NCBI RefSeq assembly: GCF_030848805.1
Contig: NC_092366.1
Location: 1,798,001 to 1,862,000 of the forward strand
Length of the DNA stretch: 64,000 bases
Direction of reading: 5' to 3'
DNA from: Temnothorax longispinosus
Lineage: Eukaryota; Arthropoda; Insecta; Hymenoptera; Formicidae
Positions 1 to 10,177 of this stretch are shown here, piece by piece. Positions within the stretch are counted from its first letter, which is position 1. Each line of letters opens with the position of its first letter. The translations under genes and the position numbers were made by a program. Under the pieces are notes generated by a model, which searched no databases, was not told the origin of the DNA, and worked only from the letters and a program-made list of their open reading frames with translations.

Positions 1-179
1 AGGCGCTTTATACCGCGAATAATTTGCATACCGCGAGGTAAATTTCCCGTCTTACAGATCACGGTGTAGAAATTCCAGGACTCGTGACAGAGTTTCTAAT
101 AACGGATTCACCAGCAAGGGACACTATCGCGATACAGATTCAGGAAGTCTTAATATTACTCGGAAGCCTCTCGAGTCAC

Positions 180-700
180 AAAGCAGCGCTCGGTCACGGA
201 TAAACTCGCGTACCGAAATGCAAATTCGGCGCAGAGCCCGAAGTCTCGATTTCTCGTACATTGTTCGCCTGACGTGACACCTGCGCGCCGCGGATCGTGA
301 TTGAACTTCGTTCAGGAAGTCTCGCGACTCGGGGGAAGTTATTCTGGTAACGAGCCGTAAAGTAGCGCTCGACCGCAAGAAGTTCGCCAGATGTAAAAGA
401 GGATGCAAATCCGAAGCGAGGTACAAGTTTCTTAATTTCCGATGGATCACCTCTTCGGAACGATGCTTTCGCGTCGTAGACGGGTAATTAGAAATTAGCG
501 ACCCGATGAAAATGCCTCTATAATGAGTCATAAAGCAGCGTTTGACCGCGAAAACGCTATCAACGGCCCGAGGAAATGCAAATTCTAAGCGGATGCCTGT
601 AGTTCTCGACTATCCTCTACAAACCGTTTCGTCGCAGATCATCGGAATCAAGCGACTCGAGAATCGTGACGTCTCTAATAACCGACTACGAGGATTTTGC
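180..700. repeat. Diverged tandem repeat, about 175-bp units
   Basis: Three units share an anchor of the form AAAGYAGCGYTYGRYCRCG starting near 180, 359 and 532 (spacings 179 and 173). Each is followed 38-44 bases later by ATGCAAAT (218-225, 403-410, 576-583). Other shared blocks are TTCAGGAAGTCT at 139 and 311, and a TCGTGAC..TCTAATAACC/GGA block near 82 and 664, so the array probably continues degenerately to the left edge and to about 700. Overall identity is modest, so this is an old duplication series or satellite remnant. An octamer-like ATTTGCAT at 22-29 may belong to a further decayed unit. Confidence 0.7.
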
Positions 701-1608
701 AGCTAATCGATATGCTGACAGGCACTTGATATGTAAATGTATCGATATTATCGGCAACTATTACAATTACTTCGCGCACAATTATTTCCATATAAAACTC
801 TCTTCTATTTTCCATGCGAGGAACATAAAAGAAATTGGAGTTAAATATATTTATTTTGATATTATAATTTTTTTTTCGCGATTTTGTTTATTGCATGGTT
901 ATCAATTATTTATTAATTAGAAAAATTATTTAATGCAAATATAAATAGCGGCACATGTAAAATTTTCGTAAAATGCTGATTTGAAAAATCTTACTCACTG
1001 CAATGTCACGTGCAACGTTGTATTTTGACAGTAATCACGAAAGTAGCTAGAAAACACTCTCTCCGTTAGCACTACGACGTTAATTCGGTCCTATCGTAAC
1101 TGAGAGTTAGCTCTGTGTCAATCTCGGCGCTTCGAACCTGTTAAAGACGTAACGGATTACTACTGAAGCGTGTATTTCGACATCCGTTCCGGATAATCGC
1201 GTGTCCTCGTCCGGCTCGCTTATGGCGACAAAATACCTAAACGGCGCGGCGGTACAAACGGTCCGCCGTAAGCACCGGCAGAAGTACGGAGCTAATAGAG
1301 TTTCGAAGTGTATCGTCACGCGAGCTCTAACGAGCTTAAATTTCGGTTTAAATTTGTTCGACGGAACGAAACGTAAACAAAACGAGAGCGTGCGATAGCG
1401 TGCACGCGTACATGGCCCGCACGTGTCACCGCGCCGCTCATTCAATGACAACCCTCGTGCGTTTCGCGGGAAACTCTTCCAAGGTTTTTGCGCACGTCGC
1501 GTGCGTTTGCGAACGCGTGAACGACAGTCCCTGATATCGCGTTTCTCTCTATCCCCCTTTTTCTCCCTCTTTCTGCCGTCCCTCTCGCCGGGAGAGAGAG
1601 AGAGAGAT

Positions 1609-1675
<67 letters not shown>

Positions 1676-4468
1676 AAAATTTATTCCGAATTAAACGTCC
1701 AGCGTTACCCACGCCTTTGCAACGGAGCCGCTCGAACGGATAAGCGCATCGCGCGTTGCATACGTATATACGTATATACCTATGTACGCGAGAAGTGCGT
1801 CCGCGAGAGAAACCGGTTTCCCGTACGTTTTAATTTCACGCCGACATCGGCGCAATTCAGTTTACACGGATACTCCCCGTTTCCTAACGCGCGCGCCTCG
1901 CGAGATTAACGCACCGGTCGTGCGCGCGCGTGCGTTTTCGGGGCGTTGCGCGGGGGTAAAGTGCACCGCGCTCTCTGTATGTACGTGTCGCGTAAAATCT
2001 CCGCGAGACCGCTGGAAGATCGCGCTTTAATCCTGCGAAATTCTGCTGCAATTATCTCAATGCGTCATCGCTCCACTGCAATTACCGCTTGTGAGCCAAG
2101 ATCAAAGTATAGGTAATTATATCGCGAGATGTGTTGAAACGAGTTCTGTCATTTCAAATATCGTCTTTGTTTTGGTCGCCCGGTAAGTTACGAGTCCTTA
2201 CGCTGTGCACGTAGCGACTGACGGAGATTTTTATGAAATTGATATTACTACTATAAATATTATTGTCCTTTTTCAATGGAATGTCAAGGTCGGCCGTTTA
2301 TTATCTCGGTAGAAGCACATTGCGACGAATAATGACTTCGTTGTTGTCACTTCTATGATTACTCGCAGATTGTGTTACATGTCACAAAATTGACACCTTT
2401 ATGAAATACAAGAATACTGGTAATTATTTCAAGAAAGCAACGCGATGATAAACTTAGTAAAGCACGGTACGAGGAAATATTGGAAAATTATCTCAGAATG
2501 TCATTTCAATTTTAATCACTCACAGATCGCGTCCGGCGCTACGTGCCGTAGAGAAAGAAAAAAATAATTAAGAAGGAAAAAAAGATAATAATTTTATGAT
2601 ACAAAAATGATTTATCGATAATTATCCCGCGAAGTGTCACTTGAGTGATCGGATATTGTGATACATTATCACTTCTCGATTCATAATTTTTTCAATTATT
2701 AGTTTTTTTTAAATCGAATTTTACAAATCGCAATTTAAACGTTTGTATAATTACGTCTGCTCGATTAATATTGAACGTCACGTTTATTCATTATTAGAAA
2801 GCATCGTTTAGCGCGTGTTATATTTACGATTTTGTTTAAATATTTTAAACGATCGACATTTTTTACCGCTTTGTAGTTTCACGAAATGTTTCAACTTCCG
2901 TTCACAGTGACTGTTCGAGTTTAAACAAACTGCACCATTTTAAACGACGATACAGTCTCAGGTGTGACATCATCGGTCGGAAATCGATCAAGTAGCGGCG
3001 TTAAAGTTTCACTGTTTTCTCACTGATCGATGCACACTATCGATTAAAGAACAGTCCATCAATATATTCCGATTTCTCACTCGTTGGTCCAAAGAAAGCG
3101 TGATGATCTACGGCGATCCTCGCAGAAATCAGCAGTAAATATAAACTGGAGTAGATTGCGATCACTGCGATGTCGATGAAAAGATTGTCCATTAAGAAAT
3201 CGTGATTTAGTCAAAAGTGTCGAAATCTCAGATAGCGATATTTACGGAGAAGCGTAGCTACAATTTCAATTCAGTTGCATCGTAATTAGCAACATTTTTG
3301 TGTAATAGTTTATCTCAGAACATCATATTTGAAAAAATATGACAGCTGCACAGCCGCTGACTTCGAGTTCAAGTGACAGCGTTTTTTCACCAGAAGAGCA
3401 TCACTTTCGATAACTTGGATATTTTCAACCAGCTTGAGTCTTTTTTTCCAGGAAGATCTTGGATTGAGAAATTATCACTTTGTTGACGCGTAACGAACTC
3501 TGATCGCGCTCGTCGCTCCAAATTGCCTCCTCGATCGGCGGGTCGATCCTTCTCGCGAGAGCAGATCTTCTATTTCTTCTTCTCCTCCTCCTTCGTCGTT
3601 TCCGTCCTCTTCGATGTAGCGAATGCGTCCGACGGGACTCCCATCAGGATTTACATGTTACCGCGCAGGTATTTGACTTCAGGTACCGATATCTCGAACC
3701 GTTGCTCCGATGTCGCTTAGCACCACTCACACCAATGTACGAGACACTTTCGATGCACTGTTCGTCGTTCAACTCTCCGCTCTCACTTGTCTTCGTCGTC
3801 GTTGTCGTCGTTTTCGTTGTTCCTCCGTTTATTCCGATTTATCACGCGACTGTATTTTATAATCACCGTGTAATCACCGTAAAACTGAAGCGTTTTATTT
3901 CTTTTATCCGCGGAGACACGAAGAGATTAATGCACGTTGACGTCCGTGTTTAATTTCAGGAATCGATTTACCATCGCGCATAAAGTGAATAGAGGATTAT
4001 TATGCCTAATTAGACGGAATTGTCGAAGACAATCGTTATATAACGCGGCGACAGTTTGAAAGGTCTCGACTCGCGTCAGCGTTCGCGAAAATATTCTTCG
4101 GTATGGATTTCGTTGGGTTATATGTCGGGTGCCAAAGTGCCCGAAGCACTTATTCGCAGAAGATGTCACCGAGGTAATGATCGTTCCTGGCGGTCGCTGT
4201 CACGTCTGGAGGTAATCCAAAAGTCAAAAACGCGCTCTTCGGCGAGCGTACGTCCCGATTCGGAGTGCAGCTGACTTCGTCGCGCGCGCGAAACGTCAAC
4301 CGCGTGTCTCACCGGCGAGCGTCCAAGTACGATACATCAAAGTCCCGTCGTGTCGTATCGCGCGTGTACTGCGGATGTATTCGCGACGTACCGTCACCTC
4401 GCGGCGAAGGAACGACTTCTCGATCGCGGAGCGCGGAAACGTGTCGTGCGTAAATTCGGCGGTGTCAA
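701..4468. other. Non-coding: probable downstream intron of the basonuclin-like gene
   Basis: The donor at 4474 points leftward into this stretch, so at least its right part should be intron. I see no continuation of the basonuclin protein (a D-A-S-G...L-D-R-W type start after an AG acceptor) and no C2H2 finger on the minus strand, so the next exon is probably beyond the left edge. The stretch is AT-rich at about 2,560-2,900, pyrimidine-rich at 3,573-3,640 and 3,786-3,830 (TCGTCGTCG-type), and CpG-rich at 4,180-4,470. No other feature was recognised. Confidence 0.65.
1591..1673. repeat. (GA)n microsatellite
   Basis: About 80 bases of nearly pure GA, interrupted twice by GATAAA. Preceded by a CT-rich stretch (1537-1585), so the two together form an inverted pyrimidine/purine arrangement that could fold back. 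Confidence 0.95.
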
Positions 4469-4477
4469 ACTCACCTG
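4469..4477 (-). other. Splice donor (5' splice site) of the basonuclin-like exon
   Basis: Read on the minus strand the junction is CAG|GTGAGT, a full match to the metazoan donor consensus. The exon ends at 4475 and the intron begins at 4474. The junction falls after a complete codon (Gln), so the intron is phase 0. Beyond it the open frame continues 26 codons with Arg/Ser-rich sequence unlike basonuclin, which supports splicing here. Confidence 0.93.
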
Positions 4478-4645
4478 CAGTATGTATCCTCGCGTGTAAT
4501 CCTCGTGGGTCCAACCGAAGGCAGCTAGTATACGTGTCACTTGCGCGGGGGGCAACTGGTTGAACAACTGATCGAGCAAGATCTTAAGGCGTATCGGCAG
4601 TGCGCGCGAGCCGTAGAGTACGAGGGATGCGACGTCAAACGCGGC
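4475..4645 (-). other. Basonuclin N-terminal conserved domain (57 codons)
   Basis: This is the only segment in 64 kb whose translation I recognise as an evolutionarily conserved protein domain. It begins AAFDVASLVLYG and ends GYILQ at the splice donor. Key shared positions with vertebrate basonuclins are FD, SL.LYG, P.RLKILLD.LF, and GWT..DY.RGYILQ. In vertebrates the protein continues with a D-A-S/A-G-K-V-L-D-(H/R)-W type stretch after the final LQ, so the donor sits exactly inside the conserved block. Its molecular role is not defined; it lies upstream of the zinc-finger pairs. Confidence 0.92.
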
Positions 4646-5172
4646 CGTCGGCTCGACAGTCTCTGAAGCCGGTGGCCTCTCCTCCTTCTCCGCGACTTCG
4701 CCACCACCACCGACACAACCACCTCCACCACCACCGCCGCCGCCGCCGCCGCCGCCGTTACGATCCCCACCGGGTATACCGCCGCCACCACTACCACTGT
4801 CACTGCCACCACCACTACCGCCACCTCCGCCGCCGCCGTCACCTCCACCAACGCTAGCTCCCCCTCCTCCACTTGCTGCACTACCAGTCGCCGGTGCCGT
4901 CATCGTCGTCGTTGTCGTCGTCGGCGTCGCCGTCGTCGTCGTCGCCGCCGCCGCCGCCGTCGTCGTCACCGACGCCGGGTGTTTTACCCTCCCTACGACG
5001 CTTTTGTCCTCCCTACCAGTAGAGCGAGGGCTGGAGACGACATCCCCACTACCTGCCCCACCACCACCACCACCACCACCGAGCCGCTGCTGTTGTTGAG
5101 CATATTGCTGCTGCTGCTGCTGCTGTTGCTGTTGCTGCTGTTGGTGGTGGATGCTTGATAGTCGCGCCAGCG
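4475..5172 (-). CDS. bnc2-like: Internal coding exon of a basonuclin/Disco-family zinc-finger transcription factor (N-terminal BNC domain)
   Basis: Two bases complete a split codon, then 232 codons run without a stop to a codon-final CAG at the donor (phase 0). Residues 1-9 are LARLSSIHH; 10-22 are 13 Gln; then YAQQQQRL, a Gly-8 run and a stretch with few repeats (GDVVSSPRSTGRED...). From about 68 the exon is Thr/Ala-rich, then Gly-rich with Gly runs up to 13. Residues about 176-232 form the recognisable part: FDVASLVLYG, LPIRLKILLD, then GWTHEDYTRGYILQ. This matches the conserved vertebrate BNC1/BNC2 segment of the form FDISSLMLYG..(V/I)P(V/I)RLKILLDRLF...GWT..DY.RGY(I/V)LQ. Basonuclins are nuclear proteins with paired C2H2 fingers; Drosophila Disco carries homologous fingers. 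No fingers lie in this exon; they should be in later exons to the left of the window. There is no ATG before the domain except one inside the Thr-rich run, so this is an internal exon. The family call is strong; one-to-one orthology and exact name are not settled. Confidence 0.92.
4686..5080 (-). repeat. Trinucleotide low-complexity coding tract (poly-Gly, Thr, Ala)
   Basis: The exon holds GGT/GGN runs (Gly-8 at 5057-5080; Gly runs of 7 and 13 within 4700-4850) and ACG/GCG runs (Thr and Ala, about 4885-4969). Because the same triplets are open in every frame, the region also gives spurious poly-Val and poly-Ser frames on the minus strand and poly-His/Arg frames on the plus strand. These are shadows of the coding frame. 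The frame is fixed by the basonuclin domain at its 3' end. Confidence 0.88.
5087..5143 (-). repeat. CAG/CAA repeat encoding polyglutamine (Q13-YA-Q4)
   Basis: Thirteen consecutive Gln codons, a mix of CAG and CAA (5107-5143), are followed by Tyr-Ala and four more Gln. Pure CAG runs six codons at most. The interruptions by CAA should slow slippage. Length polymorphism between individuals is likely. Confidence 0.9.
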
Positions 5173-5216
5173 CTGAAACACGAGCAAGTGGAAAAGAGAG
5201 AGGTCAGAAAAGAACC
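5173..5216 (-). other. Splice acceptor and polypyrimidine tract of the basonuclin-like exon
   Basis: On the minus strand a pyrimidine-rich run (TTCTTTTCTGACCTCTCTCT, then TTTTCC) is followed by GCTCGTGTTTCAG and the exon from 5172. The exon starts with CG, the last two bases of a split codon. A preceding G would give Ala and the reading HALARL, matching the HAL(S/D)KL of vertebrate basonuclins just after the HGWVA motif. That agreement supports this acceptor over alternatives, but the preceding exon was not found. Confidence 0.82.
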
Positions 5217-8200
5217 TTCTTGCCGGTAGTGCACGCGTGCGTGTGAGCGCGTGTGTATCGGTGGGTGAATGTGGACAAACGTCCTCTGTCGTCCCTTTCC
5301 TCTCCCACCATGTCCCCACCCTATCCAGTCCCCCTCGCGTGCCCCACCAGTGTCCCAAGCTCCGGGTACTCCCACCCCCGCACACGTTCTCTCTCGTCTA
5401 TCTCCGTTCGCGTCGTGTCTCCCTTTCTCGCGGCTCGATTTCTCTTTCTCTCTCACTCCGTCACCCGCGGTCGTCCCCTCGAGCGGACTCGGGTGTCCCC
5501 CCCTGTTCCCCCACCGCCGCTCTGTCCTTCTCTCTCCGGTTCTGTCTCCGGTATCGTCGAGGCAACCTAGGGTCGCCGTGGCACCGAGGGTACTTACTTA
5601 CCCCCATCCGTCCTCGCGACCGGACCTACCGTCCGTTCCCCACTCCCAATCGACCCTACTACTAGCACCGCCAGCGCGTCATTTCTACCACTACCATTGC
5701 TACTACCACTATCGTTTTACTACTACCACACCGTCGTCAGTCCGGTACCACCACTAGTGCCGTGCCACCACTGTACGTCAAGTATACGAGGACGACCGCG
5801 ATGAGTCGCGCGGCGTATCCCCCTCCACCCGGATTTTCTCATGAGACTCCGGCATCCATCAACCTGCTGCTGCCGCCGCCGTCGTACCGTCTCGACTTGT
5901 ACGAGGACCATCCGCACGCTACTGGCGCGGCGCGGCGAGAAGAGAACAGTATTCGCAGGTATCCTTGCAACGCGATGTTGATCGCTCGATTTCGTAGCGT
6001 GCCCCCCGGGATTATAGGGCTTTCCCCCTTCCTCCGAACTTAGTAAAAAAATCGATTACATATGCTTTTCCCTCGTCACCAGATTGAAATAATGAAAATT
6101 ACATATGTTACGCAAATAAGTACATGGTTTATAATGTTTCATCATTGCTCAAGACGTGTATAATCAGGTGGAACTCAATTTGTTTCAAACTGTACGACTG
6201 AGATTAAAGCGAGATGCATAATGCACTCCGTTCTATACACACGTATATATGATACTATCCAGAACTTAATACGGGCTACTTTGTAGTGCAGTTGTGCGGA
6301 TAATCCGATTCGAGTTGCACTTTGATATTCGAGGAGAAAGTTGATGTTGCGAAGGTGGTGGACGGTCATAAGTAGTTCGATGCAAGGTGCGTTGTACAAA
6401 TGAACTCTCAGTTCGTAATCGAACAGTAATACATGTTCATTTGTGATCAAATAAAAAAAAGGAGAGAAAAAAAAATATATATTTTTTTCTTTTATTTTTC
6501 TGTCAATTATATAGTTAGGTTATTATCACCGTTACAAACATTTCGAGATTTTCATATTATAAAACGAGTAATTATAGTAGAAGAACTGCGTGTATAACGG
6601 TTAATTAACTATTCTACGAATGTTTATGTATAACAACGGACTCGCAAGTTCCTTATTCAGAAATGACTTTAAAGAAAATACTAATTTAACGTAACATTGC
6701 TGTCCCGCACGTTGCCGCGAAAGGGAGCGAACAACGAGACACGCAGAAATTCACGCAAAAATCACCGAGAGCGCGTCGTGAATTCCAATAGAATTATTAC
6801 ATCGCGATACGGTTATTTATTGATAGTCTGACGCCATTGAATCACGATTCCTTGCCGCGGCGTTATCGAAAGTATGCGCGCGTGAGCACCGATACGTGGG
6901 ATGCATTTTGTATTAACTATCTCCCCCCCTCGCCGCCCACCCCCTCGTCCTTAAATTAATAATCGTAGTTCACGATACGAACGTGAGATCGGACGGTTGA
7001 TAAATCGCGTACAATAAACGCCGGATAAACGTATGACAAATCGACGTATCGTATCGTCGTGAAATCGATATAAGCATCGCCACGGAGATTTATTGTTACC
7101 TTGGGTGCAACGTTCCTTAATGAGGCAAAAGAGCGGATCATCGGCCGTTCGTCGCCTCGGTACGCGCTTCGCGCGCGCTACGGTATCGCGTTATGGCAAT
7201 CGTGGCCGGAAATCGCGCGCTCCGTGTACGCACTCACAAAAAAGGAGGGGAAAAATAAAAACGTCGACGCTTTCTTGGACACGGTGTCGAACGTAGTAGC
7301 GACGCAGGTTGTGTGCGCACGCTCATCGTTGTCGTCTCGTCGTGGGTAACACCCATCCAATACCAACAGGGACCGGCGCGGCGGCGGACGCTTTCCCTCT
7401 AAGAACCGTCACGCTTTTCGCACCTGACGATTACTATCTCGGAACACGAAAGTTTATGGATCTCCTTATAGCCCCGACGGACTTAGCCGCGGACTCACAG
7501 ATCGTATCGCGGATCTGCTGCGGCGCGGCGGCCGTTGTGTTTCGCATACGACGAAAACGCTAATCGAACGTGTTGCGCGCTAATGCTTTTCTCCTATCTG
7601 CCCCCTCGCCGCTCTTCATCAATCTGCGAGCTCCGCACTTGCTGGACGGGACGATCGAGAGTGTCCATCGCTGTGGTGCGATTGATATTCGCCGCACGTG
7701 AATGAATAATAAGAGATTGGAGTAACGCGGTTATTTTTTTAGGAAGGATATCGCGATCGTTCATCCTTCGTCAAAATTGTGATGCGTCTAATAGACTTGA
7801 ACAAATGTAAAGTTTGTTTATTCTTTCACGATCTGAGTCAGAGTCATTTTTTTAGTGAGAATTGGATTATTAACTATTTCTACAATTTGTTAATTAAATT
7901 AAATTTTACAGAAATAAAACTTATATACGTGAAATTAGAAGAAAAATGATAAAATCGTTGACAAAGGAGAAAAGAAAGAAAAAACTTTACGACAAGTCCG
8001 TGGTTTCCTTTTTAATCGGGTAAACAAAATTAATTTATATAAAAGTTTTATTGCGATTTGAAATCTTAAGCAGATATTAAAATCGCTTCAGACGATTGAA
8101 GATTATAATAATGACTCGGAAAGTATTTTTCTTTCTCTTCGAGGATTTCGGGAAAATCGATAAACTCATTGCGTGTCGACGAGAAAGTCGTCGCAGGCCG

Positions 8201-8975
8201 TGATCCATTACATGTTTTCGTTCTGTGCGATCGATAAGATTTGAGAAGGCGTTGTGTTCCATTCGGCGACGATGGGCCTTTGCCAGCGCGATTGTCGTTA
8301 TAGGTGCCATATCGAGGGGATCCCCGCGAGCGGTCCCGACCCTCGCGGCTGGGCCCAGCGTGGGGTCAATAAAAACTAAGGAGTCATCGCGATTGGGCGC
8401 CACTTGTCATTAATGACTATCCGGTTTTTCGATTTAATTAAATGGCGATGACGATCTTGCCACCTAAATGCCGTGGGCGCGACCAGCAAACGAGCCGCAC
8501 CGTCATTTTAAAACGAAAGAGATCGCGACTAGATAAAGATAAAGACCAGAGTAATGATCCTTTCGCCGCTCTAAATGTATACGAAAATGAAAATCGCTCG
8601 ACGATTGTCGATATCGATGTCGGTTTTGCGTTCAGCTTTAAATAAAATCATTAATTAGAGGAGCGGATCCGTATTTCAACGGTGTAATCGATAATCCGTA
8701 TATTGCGCGCACAAGATACCGCAGGAGCACCACAGTGCCGCTGAATTACACATACATAACCGCGCGGAGAAGCGCGGGCGGGATATACGTTGAATATAAA
8801 AACAAATCGCGTCAGTCGGTGGCGTACGAAATCGCATTTCCCGCGGCAGTGATAAACAAAACAGAATTATCTACGGATCGTCGCTATTTACCTGATCCTT
8901 GTTTTATTTCCCCTGACAGGCGCGCGTTGTTTTTTGCGTAATACCGGTGCACGCGGTCGAAGCCGGATTCGCGGT
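5217..8975. other. Non-coding: upstream intron or 5' flank
   Basis: Strongly C/T-rich on the plus strand from 5,255 to 5,560, then a CTACCA/ACCACT-rich patch at 5,685-5,770. Plus-strand frames of 93-162 codons overlap here in all three phases because purine-poor sequence lacks stop codons; I do not call them genes. AT-rich spacers lie at 6,040-6,700 and 7,730-8,120. No conserved protein segment and no preceding basonuclin exon (HGW motif on the minus strand) was seen. Confidence 0.6.
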
Positions 8976-8976
8976 C

Positions 8977-9033
8977 ATGTGTGTGCGGTGTGCGTGCGCG
9001 CGTGTTTTGCGTGTGTACGCGCGCGTGTGTCAA
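8977..9033. repeat. GT/GC alternating purine-pyrimidine tract
   Basis: A 57-base imperfect run of GTGTGCG, GTGCGCGCG and GTACGCGCGCG. Almost every step alternates purine and pyrimidine, the pattern associated with Z-DNA propensity. Confidence 0.8.
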
Positions 9034-10089
9034 CGAATTTTTCCGCGAGCACGTCCGCGTATCGAGGGGACGGTAATCCGATACCGAACGACGTCCCCGC
9101 GTACGTTTGATTTGCGCGATATAAATGAAAATTAAACGGATCGCCGTTCGCTTTTGTTCGCGGTTAAATTAACGGGTCCGAAAAATTTGCATCTTCACGA
9201 TCATCGTGTGTCATATCTACGTTATGTATTTTAATTCGCTGAGGATATGAGAAAATATAATTTTTGAACGTTTTTTTTTTTTTAAGACAAAAGATTTAGT
9301 AGTCATATATTATGTTATCTAATTAAGAATGTATTAATTTTAGTTTTTCTATTCTTCGATTTTTTGTTCTCCTAGTCTAGAGTTCAAAAAACTCGTGACA
9401 TTTTTCCAATTAATTTTCGCGTGACATCAAACGAGAGCGTGTCCTTCATTCTGCCGATTCCAGTCCAAATAACAGAGGGGAAAATGCGCGAATCAAGAAA
9501 AATCGCCCGAGGCTGTCTAATCCTATTTCCCGAAGCGACGCCGACGCGATGGACGAAGTCGACGAATTATATCCGCCGTTATTTACTTAGTTTCTCGTTT
9601 TTTCTCTCCACATGTTACATTTCCATTTTTCCATAGTTTCGAATCTCAGAAAATTTTTCAAAAGCTACTCTTTTACAGTTTTATTACATCATACGAATAA
9701 TACAACGAAATCAATTCTAACGATTAATCATCTAACGACAGGATTGCTGTTTCCGCACGATGGATATCAATATCGTGATCGTTGAGATACGCTTGCTCTT
9801 GAGTAAAATCTATTCCCAGACAAACACGATTACACCGTCGATATGAATGCCCCCGCAGTATTTCCCCAACTACTCGAGAAACCGATGCTTCTGGCGGATG
9901 CCCTTCGACATTTTCGCGAACGAAAAGTCCACACCGCCGCGACTATATCGACAGTTTTTTTTTAACCGACGTATACCATCCCGCGGTGTTTACGGGGGCG
10001 GCTTTCGACCCTTTTCGAAAACCGAAAGCCTGACGGTCGGTCGATCCCGGGCGCACCCGGCTACGGAATGGAGATTCGAGTTTGTACGT
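9034..10089. other. Non-coding spacer
   Basis: Contains a T12-like run near 9,270, an AT-rich section at 9,230-9,420 and a more GC-balanced section after 9,830. Open frames are short and unrecognised. Confidence 0.55.
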
Positions 10090-10177
10090 GCATGTGTATG
10101 CATACATATATATATATATATATATATTTTATATAGATACACGTATATGTGCGTATGTATATATCTGTATGCATGTA
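10090..10177. repeat. (TA)n-centred alternating purine-pyrimidine tract
   Basis: GTGTATGCATAC is followed by a TA run of about 28 bases (10,106-10,128), then ATAGATACACGTATATGTGCGTATGTATATATCTGTATGCATG. GTATGCAT occurs near both ends, so the tract is also roughly self-complementary and could extrude a hairpin. Confidence 0.85.

Noticed and set aside
5300..5330. Possible phase-1 donor preceded by a His codon, just upstream of the exon on the minus strand
   Set aside because: The preceding codons read DWIGWGH, not the basonuclin HGWVxH motif, and the distance to the acceptor would make an implausibly short intron with its pyrimidine bias on the wrong strand.
4993..5456. Two minus-strand frames of 130 and 135 codons giving poly-Ser/Asn/Val and poly-Ala/Trp peptides
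   Set aside because: They read the CAG and GGT repeats of the basonuclin exon in the wrong phases and run through its splice acceptor into the intron.
5237..5757. Plus-strand frames of 105-162 codons, Pro/Ser/Leu-rich
   Set aside because: All three phases are open at once in a C/T-rich stretch lacking purine-containing stop codons; no conserved motif.
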